In this document: one piece after another, positions 44,916-53,033 of the stretch
How positions within the stretch are numbered: the first letter of the stretch is position 1
Layout of the letters: each line of letters begins with the position of its first letter
From: Weeksellaceae bacterium TAE3-ERU29
GTDB taxonomy: Bacteria; Bacteroidota; Bacteroidia; Flavobacteriales; Weeksellaceae
NCBI GenBank assembly: GCA_019218445.1
Contig: JAHUUM010000003.1
Span: forward strand, 62,001 to 126,000
Direction of reading: 5' to 3'
DNA length: 64,000 nt
Program-made: the position numbers and the translations under genes
Notes under the pieces: generated by a model
The model's database searches: none
Told to the model about the DNA's origin: nothing
The model's input: the letters and a program-made list of their open reading frames with translations, nothing else

Positions 44916-45833
44916 CTATGATTTTTCGATTAAGCGATTTAATAAAACTTGTTTTTTGTATAAAGCCCTTCCCTCTTCTGCCGGAGTTCCCATATATAAT
45001 TTACCCCCCGGAATAGATTTCGTTACACCTGCTTTTCCTCCAATTGTCGCCCCCTCCCCTACTCTAATTCCGCTGGTGGTTGCACATTGTCCCCAAAAAG
45101 TTACATTATCTTCTATAACGCAACATCCTGCAATTCCTGTTTGGGAAGCGATTAAACATCTTTTCCCTATGATTGTATCATGCCCAATTTGAATAAGATT
45201 ATCTAATTTAGAACCTTCGCCTATAATAGTAGAAGCTGTTACTCCTCTGTCTATTGTACAATTCGCGCCGATTTCTACATCTTTTTCAATCACGACATTT
45301 CCTACTGATTTTAATTTATCGTAGCCCGTTTCACGTTTTTTATAATAGAAAGCATCTCCACCTAAAACTGTTCCTGCATGAATGATTACATTATCCTCTA
45401 TAATTGTTCTGTCGCCTATGGTAACATTTGCATGAATAAAACAATTATCCCCTATTTTTACATCTTTCCCAATGAATACATTAGGAGAAATATGTGTATT
45501 TTTACCAATAACAGCAGAATTATGGTGTAATTGGGTTTGTTTATTTTCTTCAATAAAATACTGACCGATTTTTACAAAATCTCTAAAAGGATCATCACTG
45601 ATTAGTAAAGATTTTCCTTCAGGGCATTCTACTTTTTTATTGATTAAAATAGTTGTAGCATCGCTATTTAAAGCTTTGTCATAATATTTTGGATGATCTA
45701 CGAAAACAATATCTCCGTTATTTACACAATGAATTTCATTTATTCCCAACACATCAAAATCGGGAGAACCAATAAATTCACAGTTTATAATTTCGGCTAT
45801 TTCTTTTAAGGAATAAGGCTTTGGAAAACGCAT
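44916..45833 (-). CDS. LpxD-like UDP-3-O-acylglucosamine N-acyltransferase paralogue
   Basis: The 305-residue protein has the LpxD uridine-binding N-terminal domain (SLKEIAEIINCEFIGSPDF) and a left-handed beta-helix of hexapeptide repeats (about 100-260) with IGDNCFIHANVTIG. The candidate catalytic histidine lies in NLIQIGHDTIIG near 220. It is shorter than the lpxD at 55888, with the bis-tyrosine-like end replaced by a basic tail. Flavobacteriia often carry such a second copy. It may acylate a different sugar nucleotide or act in lipid A; this cannot be settled here. Confidence 0.82.
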   Translation of the reverse strand: MRFPKPYSLKEIAEIINCEFIGSPDFDVLGINEIHCVNNGDIVFVDHPKYYDKALNSDATTILINKKVECPEGKSLLISDDPFRDFVKIGQYFIEENKQTQLHHNSAVIGKNTHISPNVFIGKDVKIGDNCFIHANVTIGDRTIIEDNVIIHAGTVLGGDAFYYKKRETGYDKLKSVGNVVIEKDVEIGANCTIDRGVTASTIIGEGSKLDNLIQIGHDTIIGKRCLIASQTGIAGCCVIEDNVTFWGQCATTSGIRVGEGATIGGKAGVTKSIPGGKLYMGTPAEEGRALYKKQVLLNRLIEKS

Positions 45834-45884
45834 TTTAATATAAATTTAAGTACAAAAGTAATGATTTAATATGTAGATTGGTTT

Positions 45885-46562
45885 TTAAATATTCTTTCCT
45901 TCTACAACTAAAACCATTTCTCCTTTTAGATTTCTTTGTTTTGTAATTTCATAAAGTTCGGACAAAGAACCGCGTAAAGTTTCTTCAAATTTCTTTGTGA
46001 GTTCTCTGGATAAAGAGGCTTTTCTTTCTTCTCCAAAATACTCGCATAAGTCTTTTAAAGTACGTTCTATTTTATGAGGAGATTCGTAGAAAATAAGTGT
46101 TCTTTCTTCGTTTACTAATTTTTCCAGCTTTGTTTTTCTTCCTTTTTTTACGGGAAGAAATCCTATAAAAGTAAACTCATGATTAGGCAAGCCTGAAAGA
46201 ATTAAACCCGGAACAAAAGCTGTAGCACCGGGTAAAACTTCTGTTTTTATATCGTTTTCTATACAAGCACGGAGCAATAAAAATCCGGGATCTGAAATAC
46301 CGGGAGTTCCGGCATCGGTAATTAGAGCAAAATTCCTCCCCTGCTTTAATTGATTGATTATATTTTCCGTATCCGAATGCTCATTATGTGCATGATGCGC
46401 TCGCATAGGCGTATTTATATCGTAATGATTTAATAACTTTCCACTGTTCCTGGTATCTTCAGCCAATATAATATCTACTGATTTCAGGATTTCTATTGCC
46501 CGAAATGTAATATCTGCCAAATTACCAATAGGTGTAGGGACTAAATATAAAGTGCCACTCAT
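45885..46562 (-). CDS. rsmI: 16S rRNA (cytidine(1402)-2'-O)-methyltransferase
   Basis: Methylates the ribose of C1402 in the decoding centre. The 225 residues have the tetrapyrrole-methylase fold: LYLVPTPIGNLADITFRAIE at the N-terminus, ILAEDTRNSGKLL near 34, LITDAGTPGISDPG near 80 and LPGATAFVPGLILSGLP near 107. The length fits the single-domain form. Its ATG overlaps the stop of the upstream acidic protein gene by one base. Confidence 0.95.
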   Translation of the reverse strand: MSGTLYLVPTPIGNLADITFRAIEILKSVDIILAEDTRNSGKLLNHYDINTPMRAHHAHNEHSDTENIINQLKQGRNFALITDAGTPGISDPGFLLLRACIENDIKTEVLPGATAFVPGLILSGLPNHEFTFIGFLPVKKGRKTKLEKLVNEERTLIFYESPHKIERTLKDLCEYFGEERKASLSRELTKKFEETLRGSLSELYEITKQRNLKGEMVLVVEGKNI

Positions 46563-47362
46563 TAATCAAAACGTTTTAAGACCAATTCTTTTAATCTTTC
46601 AAAATACTCTTCTTGATCCTCGTTCCAATTCATTTCTCGCTTTAAATCATCTAAATACATATTAGACGAACGAACATCAGAAATTCTATTAAGTGTATTT
46701 ATCACAAGATTCATAGACTCTTCATCGCCTAAAAATAATTGATTTAAAAAGCCTATTCTATCATTAAAATCTAAAGAAATTTCTTTTATTTTATTCTCAG
46801 GAGGAACAGTATCATCATAACTTATGGAGTCAAAAAGCCCTTCATTAATTTCATTTTTATCAAATTCTTCTTCGGTATTTTCTTGTTTTAATTCTTGTTG
46901 CTCCTCCTCTACTTCTTTTTCCTCAGGAATATCCTCAGACGACGGAGTAAGATATTTGTTAACCTCCTCAAGCTTTTCTGCCTCTTCTAAAACTCTCTCT
47001 ATTTCCTCATCTAAGAGTTCTTCGGTTATATCTTCTTTTTCTTCAACTGTTTCTTCTTCTATATATTCCTCTTCTTGTTTTACATCAAAATCAAAGATTA
47101 CGGGTTGTTCATCTTCAAAAAAGCCTTCGTGCTCTAATACTTCTCTTTTTTCGTCTTGAGTTAAAATTGGCAAATCAAAAACATCCAAACTTAATTTTCT
47201 TTGTTCTAAAAACTTAAGAACTATAAATTTTTCTTGTAATGATCTAAATTTTATTTCGTTAGAAAGTAAACCTATATAGCTTTCTGATGTAGCAATGGAT
47301 TGTGCTAAATCTTTTATTTCCTGAACTAAATCTTTCTTGAGTTGCTCTAATTTATTATCCAT
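46562..47362 (-). CDS. Acidic protein of unknown function upstream of rsmI
   Basis: The 266-residue protein has a helical N-terminal part (about 1-75), a very acidic, low-complexity middle dominated by Glu (about 85-185) and a conserved-looking C-terminal module. That module has DFNDRIGFLNQLFLGDEESM near 197 and EDQEEYFERLKELVLKRFD at the end. No signal or membrane segment is seen. I recall similar Glu-rich proteins with this C-terminal module in Bacteroidota without assigned function. It is coupled to rsmI by a one-base overlap. Confidence 0.75.
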   Translation of the reverse strand: MDNKLEQLKKDLVQEIKDLAQSIATSESYIGLLSNEIKFRSLQEKFIVLKFLEQRKLSLDVFDLPILTQDEKREVLEHEGFFEDEQPVIFDFDVKQEEEYIEEETVEEKEDITEELLDEEIERVLEEAEKLEEVNKYLTPSSEDIPEEKEVEEEQQELKQENTEEEFDKNEINEGLFDSISYDDTVPPENKIKEISLDFNDRIGFLNQLFLGDEESMNLVINTLNRISDVRSSNMYLDDLKREMNWNEDQEEYFERLKELVLKRFD

Positions 47363-47401
47363 AAACTTATTTTTGAGTTGTAAAGTTAAGTTATAATCTA
47401 T

Positions 47402-47893
47402 TTAAAATTGATAATGTTCCTTTAATTTTTGTATGATTTTATATGCCGCAGGGCAAATTTCTATATTTTTAATAGTCAAATTATTTATTTGATACAATTT
47501 TCGCCTATCCGTATGCGGAAATTCTCGACAAGCTCGTGGTCTATTTTCGTAAATGAAACAATAATTATCATCGCCCAAAAAAGGGCACGGAACAGATTTA
47601 AAAACCCAATCACCTTCTTCATCTTTTCTTAAATACTGATTGGCGAAATCTCCTTCTTTCATTTTTAAAGATTTAGAAACTCGTTCTATATCTTTTTCTA
47701 TAAATAACGGACCTGTTCCTCGGCAACAGTTTCCACATTCCAAGCAATCTATTTCTGTAAAAACCTCATCATGAAACTCTTTGGCTTTTGTATCTAAATC
47801 CTTTGGTTTTTTCTTTTTTAATTGATTTAAAAATGTTTTGTTTTCCTGAAATTTACTTATGGCAAAATTCTTATGTGCTTCTATATCAATCAT
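47402..47893 (-). CDS. YkgJ-family cysteine cluster protein
   Basis: The 163-residue cytoplasmic protein has the CxxCxxCC cluster in CLECGNCCRGTGPLF near residue 55, then CPFLGDDNYCFIYENRPRAC near 102 and a final ICPAAY. This is the pattern of the YkgJ (UPF0153) family, predicted to bind zinc or an iron-sulfur centre; its function is unknown. The start overlaps the end of the exonuclease gene by 8 nt, so the pair is probably co-translated. Confidence 0.9.
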   Translation of the reverse strand: MIDIEAHKNFAISKFQENKTFLNQLKKKKPKDLDTKAKEFHDEVFTEIDCLECGNCCRGTGPLFIEKDIERVSKSLKMKEGDFANQYLRKDEEGDWVFKSVPCPFLGDDNYCFIYENRPRACREFPHTDRRKLYQINNLTIKNIEICPAAYKIIQKLKEHYQF

Positions 47894-48587
47894 TATTTAC
47901 CGTTAATAAAGTTTCTCCTCTAAATTTTCTAAATATCTGAGCAACAGTTAAAACATCTTTTTCGCAATATACTCTAATCCTTTCTAAGTCTTTTTCCTCG
48001 TAATATACTTTTGCCACCATACTGCCGTCTATATCGTCTTTTGGTGTAGGAATTCCCAATAATTCTGCTAATAAATTAAGTGAAGTAAAATTTTTATAAT
48101 CCCCGAATTTCCATAATTCCATCGTATCCAAATGTTGAATATTCCATGGTTTTTTACCAAACATATTTAAGATTTCGGGCAAATCTAAACCATTTATGAT
48201 AATTCTGCGAGCTATATACGGAAAATCAAACTCCTTTCCGTTATGAGCACATAAAATGGAATCTTTTGTATTATAATACTTATTTAAAAGCGTTATAAAT
48301 TTGCTTAAAACTTCAACTTCGTTATCTCCGTAAAAGCTCTTTACCTTAAACTGATTTTCTTTATAAATAAATCCGCAAGATATACACACAATCTTCCCGA
48401 ATTCTGCCCAAATCCCGGCACTATTAGTATAGAATTCTTCTACCGAAAAATCCTCTAATTCTCTTTTATAACGCGTTTTTTTATCAAAAAGCGACTGCAT
48501 TTTTTCTGAGAGGTTTCCCCAATGAGTTCCCGGGACAGTTTCTATGTCCAGAAATAATATTTTATTGGGTTTTAGTTGTCGAAGCAT
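47886..48587 (-). CDS. 3'-5' exonuclease of the DnaQ-like/PolB-exonuclease superfamily
   Basis: Predicted DNA (or RNA) 3'-5' exonuclease. Motif Exo I is LFLDIETVPG near the start, Exo II is SILCAHNGKEFDFPYIARR (about 110-128) and Exo III-like residues are in RVYCEKDVLTVAQIF near the end (Tyr/Asp). The open frame reaches 48620, but I choose the ATG at 48587 (MLRQLKPNKILF), because a TATTTTTG -7 box ends 4 nt before it and would otherwise lie inside the coding region. It is the first gene of the pair with the YkgJ-like gene. Confidence 0.88.
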   Translation of the reverse strand: MLRQLKPNKILFLDIETVPGTHWGNLSEKMQSLFDKKTRYKRELEDFSVEEFYTNSAGIWAEFGKIVCISCGFIYKENQFKVKSFYGDNEVEVLSKFITLLNKYYNTKDSILCAHNGKEFDFPYIARRIIINGLDLPEILNMFGKKPWNIQHLDTMELWKFGDYKNFTSLNLLAELLGIPTPKDDIDGSMVAKVYYEEKDLERIRVYCEKDVLTVAQIFRKFRGETLLTVNND

Positions 48588-48591
48588 AGTC

Positions 48592-48599
48592 CAAAAATA
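48592..48599 (-). promoter_or_regulatory. Candidate -7 box of a near-leaderless exonuclease promoter
   Basis: CAAAAATA reads TATTTTTG toward the gene and ends 4 nt before ATG 48587. A TTG lies 18 nt further upstream (CCAAT at 48617), at the right spacing for -33. Confidence 0.55.
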
Positions 48600-48673
48600 G
48601 TAAATAAAAAGGAATACCAATATATTTATAAAATACTAAGAATAATTATTTTAGATTATTTAAAATAAAATTA

Positions 48674-48681
48674 TATATTTG
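48674..48681 (+). promoter_or_regulatory. Candidate -7 box for the 69-residue membrane protein
   Basis: TATATTTG exactly fits TAnnTTTG, 22 nt before the ATG. Confidence 0.4.
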
Positions 48682-48703
48682 TGTTTGTTAAACATAATAA
48701 GTT

Positions 48704-48913
48704 ATGATTCAGTTTGCAGGATTTTTATTCTTTTTAGTAATGGCTATGATAGGATTTTGGTGTCTAACTTTCTTAGTTGGAATCGTTCCTTATTGGCTTA
48801 CTTTTGGTGTAGCAGAGCGTTTTGATAAAATAAATAAAGACAGTGATCCGGACGAGGTAAGGTCTAAATTATTATCCGAACAACCGGATGTAGAAGTTTT
48901 ATATAGAAGATAA
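48704..48913 (+). CDS. Small membrane protein of unknown function
   Basis: The 69-residue protein has a long hydrophobic N-terminal half (about 3-36, probably one or two helices) and a charged cytoplasmic tail DKINKDSDPDEVRSKLLSEQ. A -7-like box lies upstream and a terminator hairpin downstream, so it looks like a real single gene. The family is not recognised. Confidence 0.65.
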   Translation: MIQFAGFLFFLVMAMIGFWCLTFLVGIVPYWLTFGVAERFDKINKDSDPDEVRSKLLSEQPDVEVLYRR

Positions 48914-48936
48914 TTTTTTTAAGGAAAGAAATATAT

Positions 48937-48962
48937 TGCCCTAAATTTGATGATTTAGGGCA
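48937..48962. terminator. Bidirectional hairpin terminator
   Basis: Perfect 10-bp stem TGCCCTAAAT/ATTTAGGGCA with a 6-nt loop between the convergent small membrane protein and tyrA genes. Confidence 0.75.
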
Positions 48963-48995
48963 TTTAAATTATTAAAAAACTTGTATTTTAAAGAA

Positions 48996-49844
48996 CTATT
49001 TATCTTTATTAAGTACTGCTCTTATTCTGTTAGCATCATTAATGAACTTTTCTACATTTTCGTAGTTTTCTAAAATCAAATCTTTCCTAAATTTCTCTAA
49101 TTGATTAATATGTTCATCCAGCACATCTAAAACATTTTCTCTGTTATGTTTAAAAATAGGAAGCCACATTGCCGAATGAGATTTTGCCAAACGAACGGTA
49201 CTGGAAAATCCTGAACTCGCCAACTGAAAAATTCTATCTTCCTCTTTTTCTTTTTCTAATACGGTATTCGCTAAAGCATAAGAGGTTACATGGGAAATAT
49301 GACTGACGTATGCGGTATGCACATCATGCTCTTTCGCCTCCATTTCTAAGACATTCATACCTATTTGAGTGTAAATATCTCGTATTATCTGAACTTTTTC
49401 TGTATCAGAATCTTTTGCATTACAAATTACAAGAGAACGCCCCTCAAAAGAGTTTTCAGTAGCTGCAGAAGGACCGCTATTTTCTGTTCCCCACATAGGG
49501 TGAGTTGCAACGTAATTGGCTCTTTTCGAGTGATTTTTGACACTTTCTATTATGCTCGATTTTGTTGATGCCACATCAAAAACGATTTGATTTTTTACTT
49601 GGTCCAAAACCAATGGTAAAACCTGCATCGTATTTTCTACAGGAACGGCAATCATTACCAAATCAGCTTGATTGATTCCATCTTTTAAATTTGCGGAATC
49701 ATCTATAATTCCAAGTTTTTTCGCTTCTTCTAAGTGTTTTTCGTTTTTATCTATTCCAATTATTTCGGTAAATAAATTCAATTTTTTACTCCTTAAAGCA
49801 AATGAGCCACCAATAAGTCCTACTCCTATAATTGCTAATTTCAT
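48996..49844 (-). CDS. tyrA: Prephenate dehydrogenase
   Basis: Converts prephenate to 4-hydroxyphenylpyruvate in tyrosine synthesis. The 282 residues start with the NAD-binding IIGVGLIGGSFALR, followed by the catalytic histidine region ATHPMWGTENSGP near 135 and the HDVHTAYVSHISHVTSYALA segment near 190. It is monofunctional: no chorismate mutase or ACT domain is fused. Its ATG directly abuts the stop of the DUF4296 lipoprotein gene. Confidence 0.94.
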   Translation of the reverse strand: MKLAIIGVGLIGGSFALRSKKLNLFTEIIGIDKNEKHLEEAKKLGIIDDSANLKDGINQADLVMIAVPVENTMQVLPLVLDQVKNQIVFDVASTKSSIIESVKNHSKRANYVATHPMWGTENSGPSAATENSFEGRSLVICNAKDSDTEKVQIIRDIYTQIGMNVLEMEAKEHDVHTAYVSHISHVTSYALANTVLEKEKEEDRIFQLASSGFSSTVRLAKSHSAMWLPIFKHNRENVLDVLDEHINQLEKFRKDLILENYENVEKFINDANRIRAVLNKDK

Positions 49845-50222
49845 TTAATCAATTTCTAATTCTTCATTTAACATTATTAATTCTTCTCGTTCTTGCTGTG
49901 TTCCTTCAGGAAGAAGTTGTTGTAGAGAATCTTGTATTTCTTTTAAAATATTTTCATAATCAGTATTTTCTACCATATAATATTCCATAGAAGATTTAAA
50001 TTGGTCAATAGGAATATTATGTTTTTTTAGTATCGATATACTTATATTATCCTGCTCCTTATAATTCATGTCAGAAGATGCAGGTATCTGTTTGTAAACA
50101 TACATCTCTGCCAATATAGATTTGAAAACATCTCTTTTTATAAGATTATCAGGTCTTTCTATTTCTCGATTACAACTTAAAAAAGTTAATAAAGAGAAAG
50201 TGAATAAAATTATTTTTTTCAT
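49845..50222 (-). CDS. DUF4296 lipoprotein
   Basis: The 125-residue protein has a lipobox in LLTFLSCNRE (cysteine at about residue 17) and a helical DUF4296 domain with LIKRDVFKSILAEMYVYKQ and FKSSMEYYMVENTDYENIL. DUF4296 proteins occur next to the same glycosyltransferase in many Flavobacteriia; their function is unknown. It overlaps the glycosyltransferase stop codon by one base. Confidence 0.88.
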   Translation of the reverse strand: MKKIILFTFSLLTFLSCNREIERPDNLIKRDVFKSILAEMYVYKQIPASSDMNYKEQDNISISILKKHNIPIDQFKSSMEYYMVENTDYENILKEIQDSLQQLLPEGTQQEREELIMLNEELEID

Positions 50223-50947
50223 TATTTATATTTACCGGTTAATGAATTCAGTTTTAGTTTTATAACACCTAACAGGCCTTCTTGTACTATAGAATTACTT
50301 ATTTTTGATTCTCCCAAAGTTCTATCTGTGAAAATAATAGGAACTTCAACAATTTTTAAACCTTTTTTCCAGATTTTGAACTTCATTTCTATTTGAAAGC
50401 CGTAGCCTTTAAATTCAATTTTATCTAAATTCAGAGCTTGTAGCGTTTCTTTTTTATAACAAACGAATCCGGCTGTTGTATCATGTACAGGAATATTTGT
50501 AATTATTCTTACATATTTAGAAGCAAAATAAGACAATAAAACCCTTTTCATTGGCCAATTTACAACATTTACCCCTTGAGAGTATCGAGAACCGACAGCC
50601 ATATCTGCACCTTCTTGGCAAGCATTGAGTAATCTAGGTAAATCCTTAGGATTATGAGAGAAATCGGCATCCATTTCAAAAATATAATCATAATTCTTAG
50701 CCAAAGCCCATTTAAAACCGTGGACATACGCACGTCCTAAACCATCCTTAACCTTTCTTACCTCCAAAAAAAGCCTTTCAGGAAAAACTTTAATTAATTC
50801 CGTAACAATTTTTCCTGTTCCATCAGGAGAAGAGTCGTCTACCACCAAGATATCAAATTGCTCAGGCAGAGCCAAAGTCGCCCTTACGATTTCCTCTATA
50901 TTACTTTTCTCGTTATAAGTAGGAATTATAACTAATTTCTGAATCAT
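50222..50947 (-). CDS. Polyprenol monophosphomannose synthase-like GT2 glycosyltransferase
   Basis: Predicted to transfer mannose (or a related hexose) from a nucleotide sugar to a polyprenyl phosphate. The 241 residues show the GT2 A-fold: IIPTYNEKSNI near 8, LVVDDSSPDGTG near 34, the DxD-like EMDADFSHNPKDLP near 92 and FVCYKKETL near 162. There is no C-terminal membrane domain, as in the soluble DPM1 group. It heads a three-gene unit with DUF4296 and tyrA; the ATG is 4 nt after a -7-like box. Confidence 0.9.
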   Translation of the reverse strand: MIQKLVIIPTYNEKSNIEEIVRATLALPEQFDILVVDDSSPDGTGKIVTELIKVFPERLFLEVRKVKDGLGRAYVHGFKWALAKNYDYIFEMDADFSHNPKDLPRLLNACQEGADMAVGSRYSQGVNVVNWPMKRVLLSYFASKYVRIITNIPVHDTTAGFVCYKKETLQALNLDKIEFKGYGFQIEMKFKIWKKGLKIVEVPIIFTDRTLGESKISNSIVQEGLLGVIKLKLNSLTGKYK

Positions 50948-50951
50948 TTTA

Positions 50952-50959
50952 CAAATATA
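50952..50959 (-). promoter_or_regulatory. Candidate -7 box of a near-leaderless glycosyltransferase promoter
   Basis: CAAATATA reads TATATTTG toward the gene and ends 4 nt before the ATG; no clear -33 element. Confidence 0.45.
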
Positions 50960-50982
50960 CTAAGCTAAGAGATTAATTTTAT

Positions 50983-50990
50983 TAAATTTG
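50983..50990 (+). promoter_or_regulatory. Candidate -7 box for the DUF4271-hemD pair
   Basis: TAAATTTG fits TAnnTTTG, 17 nt before the TTG start; divergent from the preceding promoter. Confidence 0.4.
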
Positions 50991-51007
50991 CCCAAAACTT
51001 AAATAAA

Positions 51008-51643
51008 TTGAACGGAACCCTCAGGCTTGTAGAAGATAAAGATTGGATTTTTATTCTACTAATTACCATTTGCGGATTAATTCTTTTTACTCGTTGGGCA
51101 TTTGAAAAATATTATTCAGACTTGTCCAGCTTTGAGAGATTTAATGAGAAGAAAGATAATTTACTTCTTTTCAATGGGATTTATATGGTGCTATTTTCCA
51201 CTATTTTAAGCCTATTACTTCTCCCCTATGCAAATAAGTTTATAGATTTAGAAAAGTATACAGACATTTCTCAAATTACAATTCTAAGTAGTATAATGTT
51301 AGGATTTATTATTTTTAAATTAATCATAAACACATTAATTTTTATCTCAATTAATCGGCGAGATTCTCTACGGGATTTTATAATTTCTAAATCATATTTT
51401 AAAGTATGGGCAACTTTAGGATTACTTATTTTTTCTTTTTTCTACTTTTTTTCAGGAATAAATCATGAGTATTTAAAAATAATAGCACTCGGTTTCATGG
51501 GGGCAATAATGATAGGCGATTATTATTTCTATTATAAAAATAGTTCTAAAGAATATAAATTCTCTATTTACTATATTATTTTGTACCTTTGCACTCTCGA
51601 AATTTTACCATTTATGATAGTGAGCAAAATTATACTATCATAA
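51008..51643 (+). CDS. DUF4271 membrane protein
   Basis: The 211-residue protein has about six hydrophobic helices (starting near 16, 50, 90, 125, 150 and 185). It begins LVEDKDWIFILL, the typical start of DUF4271 proteins that sit directly before hemD in Flavobacteriia. No ATG is available before this conserved start, so TTG at 51008 is the likely initiation codon. Function is unknown; the fixed neighbourhood hints at a link to tetrapyrrole or envelope biology. Confidence 0.85.
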   Translation: MNGTLRLVEDKDWIFILLITICGLILFTRWAFEKYYSDLSSFERFNEKKDNLLLFNGIYMVLFSTILSLLLLPYANKFIDLEKYTDISQITILSSIMLGFIIFKLIINTLIFISINRRDSLRDFIISKSYFKVWATLGLLIFSFFYFFSGINHEYLKIIALGFMGAIMIGDYYFYYKNSSKEYKFSIYYIILYLCTLEILPFMIVSKIILS

Positions 51644-51668
51644 ATAGGGAAAAAAGAAGTAGTTATTT

Positions 51669-52409
51669 ATGAAGATAAAATCTATTTTGGTATCTCAACC
51701 AAAACCCGTCTCGGAGGCGTCTCCTTTTTTTAATTTAGAAAAAGATCTAAAAGTAAAGATAGATTTTCATCCATTTATTCAAGTGGAGGGCTTAACAGCT
51801 AAAGAATTGAGAAAGCAAAAGATAGATTTAAGTAAGTTTACCGGAATTGTATTGACGAGTAGAAATGCTGTAGATCACTTCTTTAGAGTAGCAGAAGAAA
51901 TGCGCTTTCACGTTCCGGATGCTATGAAATACTATTGCCAAAGTGAGGCTGTAGCTTATTACTTACAAAAATATATAGTTTATAGAAAAAGAAAGGTTTA
52001 TATTGGAGGAAAAGCATTTTCTGATCTTAAACCAATCCTTAAAAAACTTAAAAAAGAGCGTCTGCTCCTCCCCTCTTCTAACATTTTGAAGCCGGATGTT
52101 CCTGCAGTGATGGATGAGCTTAAGTTAGATTGGAAAAGAGCGGTTATGTACCAGACTGTAAGCAGTGATTTAACCGATGTAGAGATTAATAATTACGATA
52201 TTTTGGTATTTTTTAGTCCGCTGGGTATAAAATCAATGTATAATAATTTTCCTGATTACAAACAAGGTAAAAGTCTAATTGCTGTTTTTGGAAAATCTAC
52301 ATTAGAAGAAGCAGAAAAAAATGGCTTAAAAGTGGACATAAAAGTACCGACTCCGGAAACTCCGTCTATGACAATGGCTTTAGAGAATTATATAAAAGAA
52401 AATAATTAA
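51669..52409 (+). CDS. hemD: Uroporphyrinogen-III synthase
   Basis: Cyclises hydroxymethylbilane to uroporphyrinogen III in haem synthesis. The 246-residue protein has the two-lobed HemD pattern at low conservation: ILVSQPKPVSEASPFFNLE at the start, FTGIVLTSRNAVDHFFRVAE near 57, RAVMYQTVSSDL near 155 and ILVFFSPLGIKSMYNNF near 179. It follows DUF4271 by 25 nt and precedes a small outer-membrane barrel gene by 17 nt. Confidence 0.88.
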   Translation: MKIKSILVSQPKPVSEASPFFNLEKDLKVKIDFHPFIQVEGLTAKELRKQKIDLSKFTGIVLTSRNAVDHFFRVAEEMRFHVPDAMKYYCQSEAVAYYLQKYIVYRKRKVYIGGKAFSDLKPILKKLKKERLLLPSSNILKPDVPAVMDELKLDWKRAVMYQTVSSDLTDVEINNYDILVFFSPLGIKSMYNNFPDYKQGKSLIAVFGKSTLEEAEKNGLKVDIKVPTPETPSMTMALENYIKENN

Positions 52410-52426
52410 GATAAATTTTTAGCAAT

Positions 52427-52924
52427 ATGAAAAAGTTAAGTATTTTAGTAGCACTTATCTGTAGTGCTGTTTTTGTGCAAGCTCAAAAGAAAGGAACAGA
52501 TTGGTTAAAGTTAGGAATCCATGCAGGAATTCCTGTTGCGGATTCTAAAGATGGTTCTTCTTTTGCCTTAGGAGCTGATGTAAAATACCAATTCTTAGAT
52601 TTTCAAAGCTTTGGTTTAGGTGTGGCTACCGGCTATACAAATTATTTTGGGAAAGATAACAATAAAGATACTGGAGTAATCCCTGTAGCTGCTTTATTAC
52701 GTTATTATCCAACTCAAAGTTTCTTTATAGGAAGTGATTTAGGTGTAGGATTTGTTACAGGAGGAAATGATACTGAAACAGGTTTTTATTATAGACCGGA
52801 AGTAGGATATCATAGTGATGAGTGGAATCTATTCTTATTTTACCAAGGAACTAAGATAGATACTGGAAACGTAGGTAGTGTAGGGTTAGGTGTTAATTAC
52901 AACCTTGTTCGTCCTATGAGATAA
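52427..52924 (+). CDS. Small outer-membrane beta-barrel protein
   Basis: The 165-residue protein has a signal peptide (MKKLSILVALICSAVFVQAQ) and alternating hydrophobic strands rich in Gly, Tyr and Phe (FALGADVKYQF, FGLGVATGYTNYF, FIGSDLGVGFVTG, VGSVGLGVNYNLV). This suggests an eight-strand barrel of the OmpA/OmpW-like porin family. No C-terminal peptidoglycan domain is present. Function is unknown. It ends just before a strong terminator. Confidence 0.8.
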   Translation: MKKLSILVALICSAVFVQAQKKGTDWLKLGIHAGIPVADSKDGSSFALGADVKYQFLDFQSFGLGVATGYTNYFGKDNNKDTGVIPVAALLRYYPTQSFFIGSDLGVGFVTGGNDTETGFYYRPEVGYHSDEWNLFLFYQGTKIDTGNVGSVGLGVNYNLVRPMR

Positions 52925-52950
52925 TAGTTAATTAAGAATTTAATTAAAAG

Positions 52951-52987
52951 AAGCCGTTTCAAAACTAATTGAAACGGCTTTTTATTG
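52951..52987. terminator. Bidirectional hairpin terminator
   Basis: Perfect 12-bp stem AAGCCGTTTCAA/TTGAAACGGCTT with a 6-nt loop and a T-rich tail between convergent genes. Confidence 0.88.
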
Positions 52988-53033
52988 TTTTTTTATTCCA
53001 CAGAAATAGCACTAAAATCTCAAAGAGGTTTTT

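Noticed and set aside
46824-47159. Serine-rich plus-strand ORF
   Set aside because: Mirror image of the Glu-rich codons of the minus-strand acidic protein; no real gene signals.
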